Shown piece after piece: positions 6,933-16,001 of a stretch of 64,000 nucleotides of DNA. Positions within the stretch are counted from its first letter, which is position 1. Each line of letters starts with the position of its first letter. The notes under the pieces were generated by a model that saw nothing but the letters and a program-made list of their open reading frames with translations, was not told the origin of the DNA and did no database searches. The position numbers and the translations under genes are program-made. Source of the stretch: an uncultured Kineothrix sp. (lineage in GTDB: Bacteria > Bacillota > Clostridia > Lachnospirales > Lachnospiraceae); the NCBI GenBank assembly GCA_910588855.1, contig CAJUSR010000001.1, positions 124,001 to 188,000 of the forward strand, given 5' to 3'.

Positions 6933-8258
6933 TCAATATCCCTCCAAACAACTACGCAATTTTATCTGTACCTTGTAACCTCCCGTGATATTATGCGTTG
7001 CCTGCTCTACAATGTATTTTCCGTTAAATTCCCCATATCCGTATACCCTAACCGTGATTCCCGCCACATAATCCACGTCGCCTACAAGCGTAAATTCTGC
7101 CGTTGTTTCCCCTTTGTTCTTGGCTCTTAGGGATTTTCTTGCTAACTCCTTGGCTTCCACCACGCTTGACACTTTCCGTTTTACTTCCAGTGTTTGACCG
7201 TCTGAATTGGCGTTTTCCGGCGTATAGGTGGCTTCTATGGTTTCCTTTGTGTTCGGGTCTGTATAAATGACGTGGCAGGACGAATAGGCGGTATCCGCCG
7301 TTTTCGTGGAAAAACTATAACTAATGATATTTCCTTTTCCTGCCTTTATCTTTTTTACCTCCGCCTTTTTCTCAAAATCCGCTGCGTCAAATAATACGAT
7401 TGTCTTTGACGTGACTTTCAATGATATTCCGGCTCTTTTGCACATCTTTTTCAAAAATGCTATATCCGTCATGTTTACCTGTTCTTTCCGCTTGTAAACC
7501 GGGTTAGCGTTTGACAGATACATGAGTTTCATATTGCTTCTTTTGGCTATCTTCTCCGCCATATTTTTAAGGGTTGTATTTTCCCATTGCCTGTTATACT
7601 TTGTCTGCCTTAGTTTTGCCTTGTAAGGGATTGAGGTAGCTTTTATTGTCAGTTTTTGGGGCGGCCCCGTATAATTTACGCTGTCAATTTCAAAAACCCC
7701 GCAATCCAATACCTTATCCTTTCCGTCCGAATACGGGTTTTTCTGAATAACCATAGCGTGTATTTCCGTACCCTTAAAGGCTCTTTTCTCTGATACCTTA
7801 GTTGTTTTTGTCGTTGTGACCGTTTCGCCCTCCACGTCTGAAGCATTGACCCAACCGTAAACCCTCGCCCCGTCCTGTGATATGAGGTGGTAAGGGTGGG
7901 CGTTTGAATTTACTATCGTACATTTACATTTACTTGCACCCCTCGTTACGGTTGGTGCTGCTGCCATTGAGGATATGTATACCGGTCCCCCTTTAAACTG
8001 CACAATATTACCTACCTTTATTTCTCCCTGCGTAGTAACTGTTTCCGTCTTGGTCTGTGCTGCCTTATTTGTGTTCAACCAATCCTTAATCCATTTACCC
8101 TCTCTATCGTCAAGCGATATAGAAATATCGTCCGTTTCGTCCTCTTCCTTGTCCGTGAAAGACAGGGATAGCAGATACTTTGAAAGGTCTTTTGAAATAT
8201 CTCTGCCCTTGAAATAGAGTTTTACCGCCGTCCGCCTTGCTAACGTCTTATCACTCAC
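6933..8258 (-). CDS. Phage late control protein D / baseplate hub (gpD) with SH3-like insert
   Basis: 441 residues, hub protein of the contractile baseplate. N-terminal hub fold (LARRTAVKLYFKGRDISKDL, FTDKEEDETDDISISLDDREGKWI), a TSIPYKAKLRQTKYNRQWENTTL segment, and a C-terminal VDYVAGITVRVYGYGEFNGKYIVEQATHNITGGYKVQIKL part that is strongly typical of gpD. Between residues ~75 and 150 an extra SH3-like stretch (VGNIVQFKGG, GWVNASDVEG) is inserted, perhaps for peptidoglycan contact. It overlaps the tail X gene. Confidence 0.88.
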   Translation of the reverse strand: MSDKTLARRTAVKLYFKGRDISKDLSKYLLSLSFTDKEEDETDDISISLDDREGKWIKDWLNTNKAAQTKTETVTTQGEIKVGNIVQFKGGPVYISSMAAAPTVTRGASKCKCTIVNSNAHPYHLISQDGARVYGWVNASDVEGETVTTTKTTKVSEKRAFKGTEIHAMVIQKNPYSDGKDKVLDCGVFEIDSVNYTGPPQKLTIKATSIPYKAKLRQTKYNRQWENTTLKNMAEKIAKRSNMKLMYLSNANPVYKRKEQVNMTDIAFLKKMCKRAGISLKVTSKTIVLFDAADFEKKAEVKKIKAGKGNIISYSFSTKTADTAYSSCHVIYTDPNTKETIEATYTPENANSDGQTLEVKRKVSSVVEAKELARKSLRAKNKGETTAEFTLVGDVDYVAGITVRVYGYGEFNGKYIVEQATHNITGGYKVQIKLRSCLEGY

Positions 8259-8475
8259 TTACCGCTACCCCTCCCCTCTTCCACGGTGGCAGGGAATCAG
8301 ATACCTCCAATGTGATTTCCGGCAAGGTCAAAATGACCCCTGCCGGAAAAATAAAGGTATCCTTATGCTCTAAATTCGCCTTAATCAGAGTATCCATATA
8401 CATTTCGTTTCCCCACACCTTATAGGCTACCGTATCCCATGTATCCCCCGATTTTGTAGTATATGTATCAAGCAT
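8251..8475 (-). CDS. Tail protein X (LysM-like, gpX)
   Basis: 74 residues with an N-terminal LysM-like fold: YTTKSGDTWDTVAYKVWGNEMYMDTLIKAN and a closing FPAGVILTLP. Proteins of this type (P2 gpX) sit between tape measure and gpD and are thought to bind peptidoglycan or the tube end. The reading frame overlaps both neighbours by 8 bp. Confidence 0.9.
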   Translation of the reverse strand: MLDTYTTKSGDTWDTVAYKVWGNEMYMDTLIKANLEHKDTFIFPAGVILTLPEITLEVSDSLPPWKRGGVAVSE

Positions 8476-11400
8476 AAGCTACCCTGCCCTCCTGTTCTCT
8501 CTGCTCTTTTAGAATTGTTCGTATGATTTCCCGCAACTTCTCCAAAAATTCTTCGTCATACTGCTGTAACTGCTCTTTGATTCCGCTTGTATCCCCTCCG
8601 CCTGCTACTGTCACGCTTGGGGAATTTGTAACGTGAATCGTGATTGTACCCGCCCCTCCTGCGGTGGCGTTTACATTGTTTGCCGTGTTGAGATTTCCGG
8701 CTTGTGCCATATTGTTAAATATCTGCCCCGTCTGTGCTGCGGTAAATACTTTACGGTTAGCAGCATCCGTTATCAACTCCGGTCCGTTCTCGCCTGCTAT
8801 AAAAGTGCTTGGCGTTCTGTTCGTACCTTTTGCAAATCCCGGAATCATTGGTATATTGATACCCTTACCGCCCAATCCTGGCACCCAATCCGGTATTTTC
8901 AACTTGTTAAGTCCACCGATTACCGTATTTACTGCTGATACGACCGCTCGTAACGGTGCTTTTATGATTTCTCCAAGTCCTCCGACCGCACCGCTGAAAA
9001 TACTCTTGATACCCTCCCAAGCCTGCGACCAATTTCCAGTAAATACGCCCGTTATAAAGTCTATCAGACCTTGGAAAATCTGCATTACGTTACTTACAAT
9101 ATTGGCTATGCTCTGTAACGCCGACCCTAACACGCTGCCGAAAATCTCCGCCACCAACTGTATAACAGGTATTAACGCCTGTAAAAGCTGTTGCAACACG
9201 GGCAAAATTGCCTGTATGATGTTTTGGAATATCGGCACTATCGTATTAAGCAGGCTGATGAACACGGGTAATACTGCGTCCACAATCTGCATGATGATAG
9301 GTAAAAGCGTCTGTATCAACTGAATAATTACAGGTAAAACCGCCTGTATAATCTGTATCAATACGGGTACTATTGTATTGACTAATTGGATAAAGACGGG
9401 CAAAACGCTTTGTACTATCTGCAATACCAAAGGCAGGATAGCAGATATAAGTTGTACGATAACTGGCAGGATTTCCGCAATCAGTGACGCAAGCACCGTA
9501 ATAACCGCACTTAACAGCTCGCCCAAAACTGGAAGAACCGCCGTCACAAGCTGCCCGATAAGCGGTAATATCTGCATAAACAAATTAGCAATCATTGGCA
9601 GGATAGGAAGTAACCCGGTCTGCAATGTATTTATGATTGTTGGCAGGATACTTTTAAGGGTGTCAAGCACCCCCAAACCGCTCGTAAAAAATGCGTCTTT
9701 TATCGCCGTTCCGACTTGGGTAATGATACCCCAAAGTTTATCGAATACGGCTAACCCCTCATCTCCGAAAGTCTTTTGTATAAACCCTCGTACCTGTTCT
9801 AAGTGAGTGGATACATAATAAATCGCACCGCCCACCGCTGCAATCACTCCGACCAAAGGGGCAACTTTTGTAAGGATTCCTCCAAACCCTCCGCCCATAT
9901 TACTTAGGTACTTCGTGATACCCAAGCCTTTAATCATTGTAAAAGCCTTTTGCACGGACAGAATACCGCCTTTTACCTGTAAAAATCCAAGTTTGGCTAT
10001 CAATCCGCCCGCTTTCAACCCTACTAAGCCTGCTGCCACCTTTGCAACCGTGGCTATGACCTGCGGGTTTTCCTGTGCAAACTCTGAAAATCTTGTTACT
10101 ACTTCTGATACCTTGTCTGCAACCATTCCCACATATGGCAAAAGCATATCGCCTAATACCGTGCCAAGGTTGGAAATGCTGTTTTTCGCCTTTGCTACCT
10201 TTGTTTCCGTGGTATCCATCATCTTTGCGTATGCTTCCTCTGTCGCACCGCAAGAATCAAGCATACCCTGTACGCTGTCATTGAAAGAATCTACGCCGTC
10301 CGCCATTAAGGACAATGCTGCTTTTCCTGCTTCCGAACTTCCGAACATATCGGACAGTGACATACCGCTGCTCTCTGCCCCGTCCTTGACTATCTGCAAT
10401 ACGTCCGCCAAGGAAGAACCGCTTGCCATTAACTCCTTAAATGACTTGCCTGTTTTCTCCCTCAACAATTTATCCGTAGTGCTTCCCGTCTTGCCTAACT
10501 CGTTCAACATACCATTCATGTACGTTGTGGCTTCGGCGGTTGCTATACCTTTTGCGGTCAGCTTTTCATATCCTGCACAAATCTGCTCCAACGCTACATT
10601 GTTTGCGTTGGCTGTCGGTATGATTTTACCCATGCTGCTTGCCAATTCGCCTACGGTAGTTTTACCTTTGTTCTGCGTATTGATAAGCATATCGGAAACG
10701 TCCGTTACCTTTTCCGCTTCCATGCCGTAGGCGTTCAGAATGGTACTAAGAACGTCTACCGCCTGTGCTGATTCTGCGAATCCTGCGGTAGATAGCTTTG
10801 TAGCGTTTGTAACAAACCCTACTGCGTCCGCCGTGTCCTGCCCTGCTGAAATTGCACTGTATACGTCCTCCGCAAGGTCATTTACGCTTTTCCCTGTTTC
10901 GTTGGATAACGCTATAATTTCCTGCCGTAGCTGTGCCAACGGCACTACGTTTGTATCCGCAATGGTCCCGACTTTCGCCATTGACTGCTGAAATTCCTGT
11001 GCGTTTTTCACGGGGCCGGCATAAATGGCAGCACCAATAGCCGTAACCGTTCCAATCAGACCGCCCAACTGTGCCTTTGTCTGTGAAATAGCCTGCTTAT
11101 TTGCTGCCTGCTTTTCTGTAATCTCCTGTACCTTTTTCTGCGTCTGTTCCAAACGCTCGTACTGCTGCCGTAACCCCTCCGTATCACGCCCCAAGTTGTC
11201 AGTATTTACCCCGGCTTCCCGTAAGGTATCGCTTAATTCCTGTAACCTTTCCTCTTCCCTTGCCGTTGCGTCCTCGGCTTTCTGCAAGGCTCTTTCATTT
11301 GCCTGTAACTGCCGTGTGAGTTCCGGCGTTGCCTGCCCGGTTTCCTCGATTTCCCTTGTAAGCCGTTCATGCTCCGCCTGCAACTCATTTACCCTTGCCC

Positions 11401-11587
11401 TGCTTTTGGCTACTGCGTTCTGCTGCTTCTGATAGGCGGATACGTCCTTTAATTTCTGGTCCGCACTCCGTAAATCATTTTGCAGGGCGTTCATGGTCTT
11501 AGACGCATTTTTAAAGGATTGCGAAAAGTTCGGCCCCAGTCTTGCGGTCAACTGAAATAGTAACTCAAACTGTTTAGCTGCTGCCAC
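8468..11587 (-). CDS. Tail tape measure protein
   Basis: About 1039 residues. A coiled-coil N-terminus (~30-190, rich in Q, E, R and A) is followed by the conserved tape measure core (GKSVNDLAEDVYSAISAG, TKLSTAGFAESAQAVDVLS, around 225-480). A long hydrophobic repeat array follows (~640-850, units such as LPVIIQLIQTLLPIIMQIV), typical of the segment that spans the tube or membrane. The GTG at 11587 is preferred: it has AAAGGAGC 7 nt upstream and lies within the end of the tail-chaperone frameshift product; an upstream TTG (11635) has no such site. Length sets the tail at roughly 150 nm by the usual 1.5 angstrom per residue rule. Confidence 0.93.
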   Translation of the reverse strand: MAAAKQFELLFQLTARLGPNFSQSFKNASKTMNALQNDLRSADQKLKDVSAYQKQQNAVAKSRARVNELQAEHERLTREIEETGQATPELTRQLQANERALQKAEDATAREEERLQELSDTLREAGVNTDNLGRDTEGLRQQYERLEQTQKKVQEITEKQAANKQAISQTKAQLGGLIGTVTAIGAAIYAGPVKNAQEFQQSMAKVGTIADTNVVPLAQLRQEIIALSNETGKSVNDLAEDVYSAISAGQDTADAVGFVTNATKLSTAGFAESAQAVDVLSTILNAYGMEAEKVTDVSDMLINTQNKGKTTVGELASSMGKIIPTANANNVALEQICAGYEKLTAKGIATAEATTYMNGMLNELGKTGSTTDKLLREKTGKSFKELMASGSSLADVLQIVKDGAESSGMSLSDMFGSSEAGKAALSLMADGVDSFNDSVQGMLDSCGATEEAYAKMMDTTETKVAKAKNSISNLGTVLGDMLLPYVGMVADKVSEVVTRFSEFAQENPQVIATVAKVAAGLVGLKAGGLIAKLGFLQVKGGILSVQKAFTMIKGLGITKYLSNMGGGFGGILTKVAPLVGVIAAVGGAIYYVSTHLEQVRGFIQKTFGDEGLAVFDKLWGIITQVGTAIKDAFFTSGLGVLDTLKSILPTIINTLQTGLLPILPMIANLFMQILPLIGQLVTAVLPVLGELLSAVITVLASLIAEILPVIVQLISAILPLVLQIVQSVLPVFIQLVNTIVPVLIQIIQAVLPVIIQLIQTLLPIIMQIVDAVLPVFISLLNTIVPIFQNIIQAILPVLQQLLQALIPVIQLVAEIFGSVLGSALQSIANIVSNVMQIFQGLIDFITGVFTGNWSQAWEGIKSIFSGAVGGLGEIIKAPLRAVVSAVNTVIGGLNKLKIPDWVPGLGGKGINIPMIPGFAKGTNRTPSTFIAGENGPELITDAANRKVFTAAQTGQIFNNMAQAGNLNTANNVNATAGGAGTITIHVTNSPSVTVAGGGDTSGIKEQLQQYDEEFLEKLREIIRTILKEQREQEGRVAYA

Positions 11588-12127
11588 TTCCCGCTCCTTT
11601 CTTCTGCTCTTCGACAATCTCGTTATACTCGGCAATCCAAGAATCTAATTCCCTTGGTGTCCGGCTCAACCAAAACTCTAACCCGGTATGCGTTTCCTTG
11701 GATAACAGTAGGCTATTTCGTTTAAACCATTTGATAGGATTCTGCCTTAGAATCCCGTGCTTATTAAAAAATCCCTGCTCTTATTCTTGATTTTCCCAAA
11801 ATCACGGATAGGCATATGAGCGATAACATCACTTCCTACCCCTGCTGCCTTTGCTGCCAAGCGGTAAAGGAATGAGGTTGAAATTTCCGGGGATAAGGCG
11901 TATTCCCCGACCGCTGCCATTTCGTTTTCAATAGCTACAAGGTCGTCGCCTATCAGTTTTTCAAAGTCGAAAACCAGTTTTGTATAGGTCTTATCCTCGA
12001 ATGTGTACGGCTTCGTAAACTCATGCACATACGCCCCCTCCGGCGTGTCCGAATCGGTCACAACTTTAACCGCTTCCTTTGTTTCCTCTGCTGCCTGCCC
12101 GTTTTCTGTTTTCTTAATATCTTCCAT
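11574..12127 (-). CDS. Tail assembly chaperone, -1 frameshift product (G-T type)
   Basis: At 11765-11771 the coding strand reads T TTT TTA in the zero frame of the short chaperone, a canonical -1 slippery heptamer. After slipping, a frame of 63 codons stays open to a TAA at 11574-11576, giving a product of about 184 residues with a Trp-rich extension (EFWLSRTPRELDSWIAEYN). Frameshifting to make two chaperone forms just before the tape measure gene is a conserved feature of long-tailed phages (lambda G/GT, P2 E/E'). The heptamer and open frame are seen; use of the site is inferred. Confidence 0.8.
11747..12127 (-). CDS. Tail assembly chaperone, short form
   Basis: 126 residues. The N-terminus is a Glu/Lys-rich linker with the V-T-D-S-D-T sequence coded by copy 2 of the 17-bp motif; then EFTKPYTFEDKTYTKLVFDFEKLIGDDLVAIENEM and a helical part ending LISTGF. 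Its size and position between tube and tape measure fit the Mu gp41/P2 gpE type of tail chaperone. A GGAGG site precedes the ATG. The last codons hold the slippery sequence for the longer form. Confidence 0.85.
   Translation of the reverse strand: MEDIKKTENGQAAEETKEAVKVVTDSDTPEGAYVHEFTKPYTFEDKTYTKLVFDFEKLIGDDLVAIENEMAAVGEYALSPEISTSFLYRLAAKAAGVGSDVIAHMPIRDFGKIKNKSRDFLISTGF
12045..12061. promoter_or_regulatory. 17-bp near-palindrome (parS-like), copy 2
   Basis: GTGTCCGAATCGGTCAC, inside the N-terminal linker of the tail chaperone gene. Exact match to copies 1, 4 and 5 and again in the V-T-D-S-D-T frame. Confidence 0.6.
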
Positions 12128-12160
12128 TGTTCAATCCTCCATAATCTGATTTTAGGCAGG

Positions 12161-12184
12161 AAAAAAGCACGGCTTCCCGTGCTT
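12161..12184 (-). terminator. Intrinsic terminator after the tail tube gene
   Basis: AAGCACGG/CCGTGCTT 8-bp stem with a 4-nt loop, followed on the minus strand by six T. It overlaps the last codons of the tube gene and would reduce transcription into the chaperone and tape measure genes, keeping the abundant sheath and tube proteins in excess. Confidence 0.85.
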
Positions 12185-12701
12185 ACTTTCCAAGTGCCTT
12201 TCTTACGTCCGCCAAATAGTCCTTTCCGTTCACAAAATAGATATAATTCAGCGGGTCAATTTCAAGCATTTTCTTACCGTCAATGTATGTAGCATAGTAT
12301 GAGGTCGCATATTCCCCGCTTACCTCCGCTGCACTCGCCGTAGCCACCTTTCCGGGGTTAAGTTTCTTGGGTGTCAATACCAAAATGTGCTTAACACTCA
12401 CTACTTCCGTTGTGCCTTTTACGGTATCTTTCTGCTGCTGTGCTGCCCTTAAATCAATATTGTGCTGTCTAGGCTCATTTAATTTAATGGCGTTCTTTGT
12501 TACGGTTCTGAAATTGAAAGTGGTTGTCATTGCTTCGATTGCACCCAATATAACGGATTCAATCTTACCGCCAATGCCTGCCCCGCTGATTTCCTCGGTA
12601 ATGTTGGAAATTTCGGGTAACGCCACCTCCGACAACCCCATATACTCGGTTGCGTCCTCATACACCGCAAACCCTATTACGGTTTCGTCAATCTTTGGCA
12701 T
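12183..12701 (-). CDS. Major tail tube protein
   Basis: 172 residues, usual size for the P2 FII-like tube family. Seen: PEISNITEEISGAGIGGKIESVILG, EAMTTTFNFRTVTKNAIKL and a C-terminal YATYIDGKKMLEIDPLNYIYFVNGKDY strand-turn typical of the tube subunit. It lies directly after the sheath gene and before the chaperone, the invariant order in contractile-tail phages. Forms the rigid inner tube through which DNA passes. Confidence 0.9.
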   Translation of the reverse strand: MPKIDETVIGFAVYEDATEYMGLSEVALPEISNITEEISGAGIGGKIESVILGAIEAMTTTFNFRTVTKNAIKLNEPRQHNIDLRAAQQQKDTVKGTTEVVSVKHILVLTPKKLNPGKVATASAAEVSGEYATSYYATYIDGKKMLEIDPLNYIYFVNGKDYLADVRKALGK

Positions 12702-12715
12702 ATCCTCTTACCTCC

Positions 12716-14179
12716 TTATGCTGCAAATAGATTTTCAAGGTAACTTACGTCATACTCAAGGACAAAATCAAGTTCCTTTGCAGGACTAGGCGGAGTAAGG
12801 TAAATGTGGAAATGAGCGATACCCGCCATTAAATCCGTGTCGGTATTCTCTTCCTCCAAAAACTCAATACGCCCTCCTAAAATTACCTCTTCCGCCATTA
12901 ACCCGTTAAGCCAAAGGTTAAGGCTCTGTACCACGGATTCTATCAAGCGTCTGTTTAATTTCCTGTCAACCTTATTCCACACGGACAGGATAACGGAATT
13001 TGCCACCCAACCAAACATACGGCTTACGCAATAGAAATAATCCGTCACGTCCGTATTGGCAGGATAGCAGGCGGTTTCATTCCCCCAAGACACATAACCG
13101 CCCATGAGGTTTAACCCGGTTATGATACCCTGTGAGTTGAGGTAGTTCGCCTTGGTAAGGTCTAACAGTACCTCCGTTCCGTCCGCTAACGCCATGCCGT
13201 CAATCTGCAAAGTCTTATTGCTTGCCGATTCACACGGCGTACCCTTTCCCAAGTCCTCGTTAGCGTCCGTTGCCGACATACTCCCGGCAAGGTGTGTAGA
13301 ATAATGGTACAGTTTTCCCCCAAGTGTCAGCATGGGCCACGCCAACAACTCGGACGGCTGCGTAATGTTGTTTTTATTCTTCCACTCCACCGCTTCCGTG
13401 TATGTCGTGGCTTCCGTTGTATCAACGTCAATAATCGCTTTCCCCACAAACAAGCCGTTGATATTCTCCGCCTTGGCTGCCATTATTGCAGCTACCTCAC
13501 TGTCATGTGAAAAATTGGGGGCAAGGAAAAGCGTAGGGATAACCCGGTATTTCGGGAAAACGGAATCCACCAACTCAAAACCTTTCGATTTCTTCGTTGC
13601 GGTATCGTATCCGCCGATAATGTCCGCTTTTGTAACCTTGGACGGGTCCACGGCATTAAACTTGATATTGAGTTTAGCGGTGTCGGACGTAATTTTCCCA
13701 CCCTCGATACGCTCCAAGCGTAAAACGCCGTCCGTATAGATAAGGTCGTAATCAATCCCCCTGCCGTAATCCTCGGTCAACTCTTCCTCTCCGTTATACC
13801 CCCTCACAACCACGGAATCCGCCAACGCTTCAAACGGCAAATCCGTAACGCCTGCTGCCAAGGTCATATCCTCCGTGCTTTCCCCTGTCAAATGCTTTGC
13901 AGGGTCCAGGACATTTACCATAACAATAGGCCCATTCTGATAAAGCCGGAAACTTGCATAGATTTCCTCGCAAATATCGTATTTCTTCCAATCCTCGCTA
14001 TATCCCATTGCCTGTACTGCTTCGGCGTAGGAATGTGCTAAAATCGGCTCGTTTACCGCACCTCCTACCGTATGGGCGGGGGCAGCACCTACGATAAAAT
14101 GAATACTGCTGTCTGCGGTAATAGGCGTTGAAACTGTCGTAGCCTGCTTACTCGCTTTCGCTCCATGATAATAAGCCAT
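12716..14179 (-). CDS. Tail sheath protein
   Basis: 487 residues. Sheath hallmarks: an N-terminal domain with HSYAEAVQAMGYSEDWKKYDICEEIYASF, VMVNVLDPAKH, YRVIPTLFLAPNFSHDSEV, then a C-terminal domain with QGIITGLNLMGGYVSWGNETACYPANTD and NRRLIESVVQSLNLWLNGL. The C-terminal part forms the contractile mesh. AAGGAGG precedes the ATG. Located upstream of the tube gene. Confidence 0.95.
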   Translation of the reverse strand: MAYYHGAKASKQATTVSTPITADSSIHFIVGAAPAHTVGGAVNEPILAHSYAEAVQAMGYSEDWKKYDICEEIYASFRLYQNGPIVMVNVLDPAKHLTGESTEDMTLAAGVTDLPFEALADSVVVRGYNGEEELTEDYGRGIDYDLIYTDGVLRLERIEGGKITSDTAKLNIKFNAVDPSKVTKADIIGGYDTATKKSKGFELVDSVFPKYRVIPTLFLAPNFSHDSEVAAIMAAKAENINGLFVGKAIIDVDTTEATTYTEAVEWKNKNNITQPSELLAWPMLTLGGKLYHYSTHLAGSMSATDANEDLGKGTPCESASNKTLQIDGMALADGTEVLLDLTKANYLNSQGIITGLNLMGGYVSWGNETACYPANTDVTDYFYCVSRMFGWVANSVILSVWNKVDRKLNRRLIESVVQSLNLWLNGLMAEEVILGGRIEFLEEENTDTDLMAGIAHFHIYLTPPSPAKELDFVLEYDVSYLENLFAA

Positions 14180-14181
14180 TC

Positions 14182-14544
14182 TTAACCCTCCTTATTCCTG
14201 CTTGACAGGCTCAAAACGTCATTGTAATACTTGTTAAGTAATGTGCCTGCCTTTCTTACCTTTGCCTTGTTTACTGCAAGGCTTTCCGTTGCCACGATAA
14301 GCAACCTTACCTGTGGAATCTTTTCCAAAGTGTCCTTTAAATGCTCTTCGACACTCTCACGGCTCCCGGAAAATATGGTATTCTCCACTAAGCCGGTCCT
14401 TGTGGTCGGTCCGATATAGATAAATCTACCCTCTGTGGCTTCCGTATTTGCCGTTTCCTGCCCCTTTTCTGCTTTATGGGTAGGATTTACCGCCTTTTCA
14501 TTTTTAACCGCCTTTTCGGCTGTTGTACGCTTTCCTGCTGCCAT
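14182..14544 (-). CDS. Uncharacterised phage protein before the sheath (120 aa)
   Basis: A basic, Lys/Glu/Thr-rich disordered N-terminus (~1-38) leads into a small folded part (RFIYIGPTTRTGLVENTIFSG, IPQVRLLIVATESLA). Genes of this size just before the sheath gene are common in Mu/P2-like prophages, but I cannot name the family. Stop and next start are separated by 2 bp, so it is coupled to the sheath gene. Confidence 0.65.
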   Translation of the reverse strand: MAAGKRTTAEKAVKNEKAVNPTHKAEKGQETANTEATEGRFIYIGPTTRTGLVENTIFSGSRESVEEHLKDTLEKIPQVRLLIVATESLAVNKAKVRKAGTLLNKYYNDVLSLSSRNKEG

Positions 14545-14557
14545 TCCGGCTACCTCC

Positions 14558-15037
14558 TTACTCCAAATACTGCCTTACGTTCCTTTCCGCTTTCTGCATT
14601 TCCCAAATAGTCATCATTTCCCCAATCTGGTATACCTCCAAATCATCATCATACAAAATTGATTCAATCGGCTTTTGGCAGGAATAGCGGTTGTCTATTA
14701 CAACGTCTTCCAATAGCTTCGTTTCAATCCTCGTAAGAAGATTCAGACATTGTATATAATTTTCCTGCTTATCCTCGGAAAAGGTCACGCAAATAATACG
14801 CACCCTGCATACGCTTTCTTCATCATCCGTTTTCTTTGTGAGAAGTTTTAAGAGTATGTAGGGTGCTGCTTTTTTCTCCGCTTCCTTGTCGGGCAGATTG
14901 CCTATAAAAGTTTTTGGCGGTCGCTCTCCTGCTTCGGTCCCATTTTCCGGGACCCTTGCGACCAACAACATATCCTTTGTGATTTCCTCGCAATATGCTT
15001 TCAAGGATTCCAATAATTCCAACGGTGTCATTATCAA
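14558..15037 (-). CDS. Phage head-tail joining / tail completion protein (159 aa)
   Basis: TPLELLESLKAYCEEITKDM, PYILLKLLTKKTDDEESVCRVRIICVTFSEDKQ and LEVYQIGEMMTIWEMQKAERN suggest the alpha/beta tail-completion fold of Mu gp37 or HK97 gp10-like connector proteins. Position between the gpZ-like protein and the sheath is right for a tail terminator. The assignment is by position and fold impression only. Confidence 0.55.
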   Translation of the reverse strand: MIMTPLELLESLKAYCEEITKDMLLVARVPENGTEAGERPPKTFIGNLPDKEAEKKAAPYILLKLLTKKTDDEESVCRVRIICVTFSEDKQENYIQCLNLLTRIETKLLEDVVIDNRYSCQKPIESILYDDDLEVYQIGEMMTIWEMQKAERNVRQYLE

Positions 15038-15648
15038 CCTCCGCCCTTATTCAATAACCTTTCTATTTCGTGGTCTATCCTTTGGTTTATTACCTCGTTT
15101 ACTCTTTCTTCCACGGTCTGCATAACTTCATCATTGCCGACCATCTGCGGTACTGCCGGGGATAACAATTCTTTCAGCTTTTCCGTGTGCTTGTTTTGAC
15201 CGCTTCCACGGCTTGCCGAATATTCCCCCTGTTTCCTCTCAAAAATACCAATATGCCCCGATTTCATTTGTTGCACGAAAACATTGTTTTCCCTGCCAAA
15301 CTTTACAAGGCTGCTTGCTTTCAATACCGCTGCGCTTGGGGTTTTTTTCCGTTTCGGCGTGTTTGGGGATACTTTGAATCTGATAAGCGGTATCACTCCG
15401 CCGGAATACTCAATACTCCCTACGATTCCGTCGCCCCCTTGGCTTACGCTGTTATACTTCATATGCCCCCGGCTGTTAAAATCCCCTGCCGATATGTGGT
15501 AAGTCTGCCTAACCGCTTTTCCCGCTGCCGTCTTGCCTGCCATTAACCCCCTTGTCAATGCAGGCTTTAATACCTTTTTGTCTGCATTTTCAACCCCTGC
15601 AAGTATGGCGTGTATCCTGTTTATGGTCTGTTCTGATACTTCAATCAT
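15034..15648 (-). CDS. Minor tail protein Z-like (gpZ)
   Basis: 204 residues. Pattern ALTRGLMAGKTAAGKAVRQTYHISAGDF, then a basic KVSPNTPKRKK segment, FVQQMKSGHIGIFERK and a helical C-terminus resembles lambda gpZ, which acts in the final steps of joining head and tail. It overlaps its neighbours by 4 bp and 1 bp. Position in the connector block supports the call. Confidence 0.75.
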   Translation of the reverse strand: MIEVSEQTINRIHAILAGVENADKKVLKPALTRGLMAGKTAAGKAVRQTYHISAGDFNSRGHMKYNSVSQGGDGIVGSIEYSGGVIPLIRFKVSPNTPKRKKTPSAAVLKASSLVKFGRENNVFVQQMKSGHIGIFERKQGEYSASRGSGQNKHTEKLKELLSPAVPQMVGNDEVMQTVEERVNEVINQRIDHEIERLLNKGGG

Positions 15649-15986
15649 TACTCGTCAAACCTTTCCAAGTCTATGATTAACTCGTTATACTCGTTTAGAA
15701 CGCTTTCCACCGTGAAAAGTTCGTTTTCAAGGTAAAACCTTGCCCCCTGCCTTGGCTCTTTCCCCATATCGCTTAAACGGACCCGGATAACCGTATACCT
15801 CCCATAAATACCCTCTGCATGGTCGCCCCCTGCTGCATTTCGTTCCTCTGTTTTCTCTGAATCGAATATAACAGGAATATTTTTTACGATACCGTCATAC
15901 TTGACCCGTTTGACCTGTGCAAATTCCTCCGCATTGTAAAAGGTTGTATCCAAATCCTTATCAAGCATTTCCTTAAAATTCTTCAT
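15648..15986 (-). CDS. Head-tail joining protein (lambda FII-like)
   Basis: 112 residues. A helical start (NFKEMLDKDLDTTFYNAEEFA) leads to a beta-barrel-like region (VKRVKYDGIVKNIPVIFDSE, RYTVIRVRLSDMGKEPRQGARFYLENELFTVESVLNE), the layout of gpFII and similar connector proteins that bind the portal end. Lies directly after the capsid gene. Family call moderate. Confidence 0.65.
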   Translation of the reverse strand: MKNFKEMLDKDLDTTFYNAEEFAQVKRVKYDGIVKNIPVIFDSEKTEERNAAGGDHAEGIYGRYTVIRVRLSDMGKEPRQGARFYLENELFTVESVLNEYNELIIDLERFDE

Positions 15987-16001
15987 AGGTTGCCACCGCC
16001 T

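Noticed and set aside
8640..10991. Long plus-strand frames opposite the tape measure gene
   Set aside because: Codon-shadow frames of a long biased gene; no starts with ribosome sites and no recognisable products.
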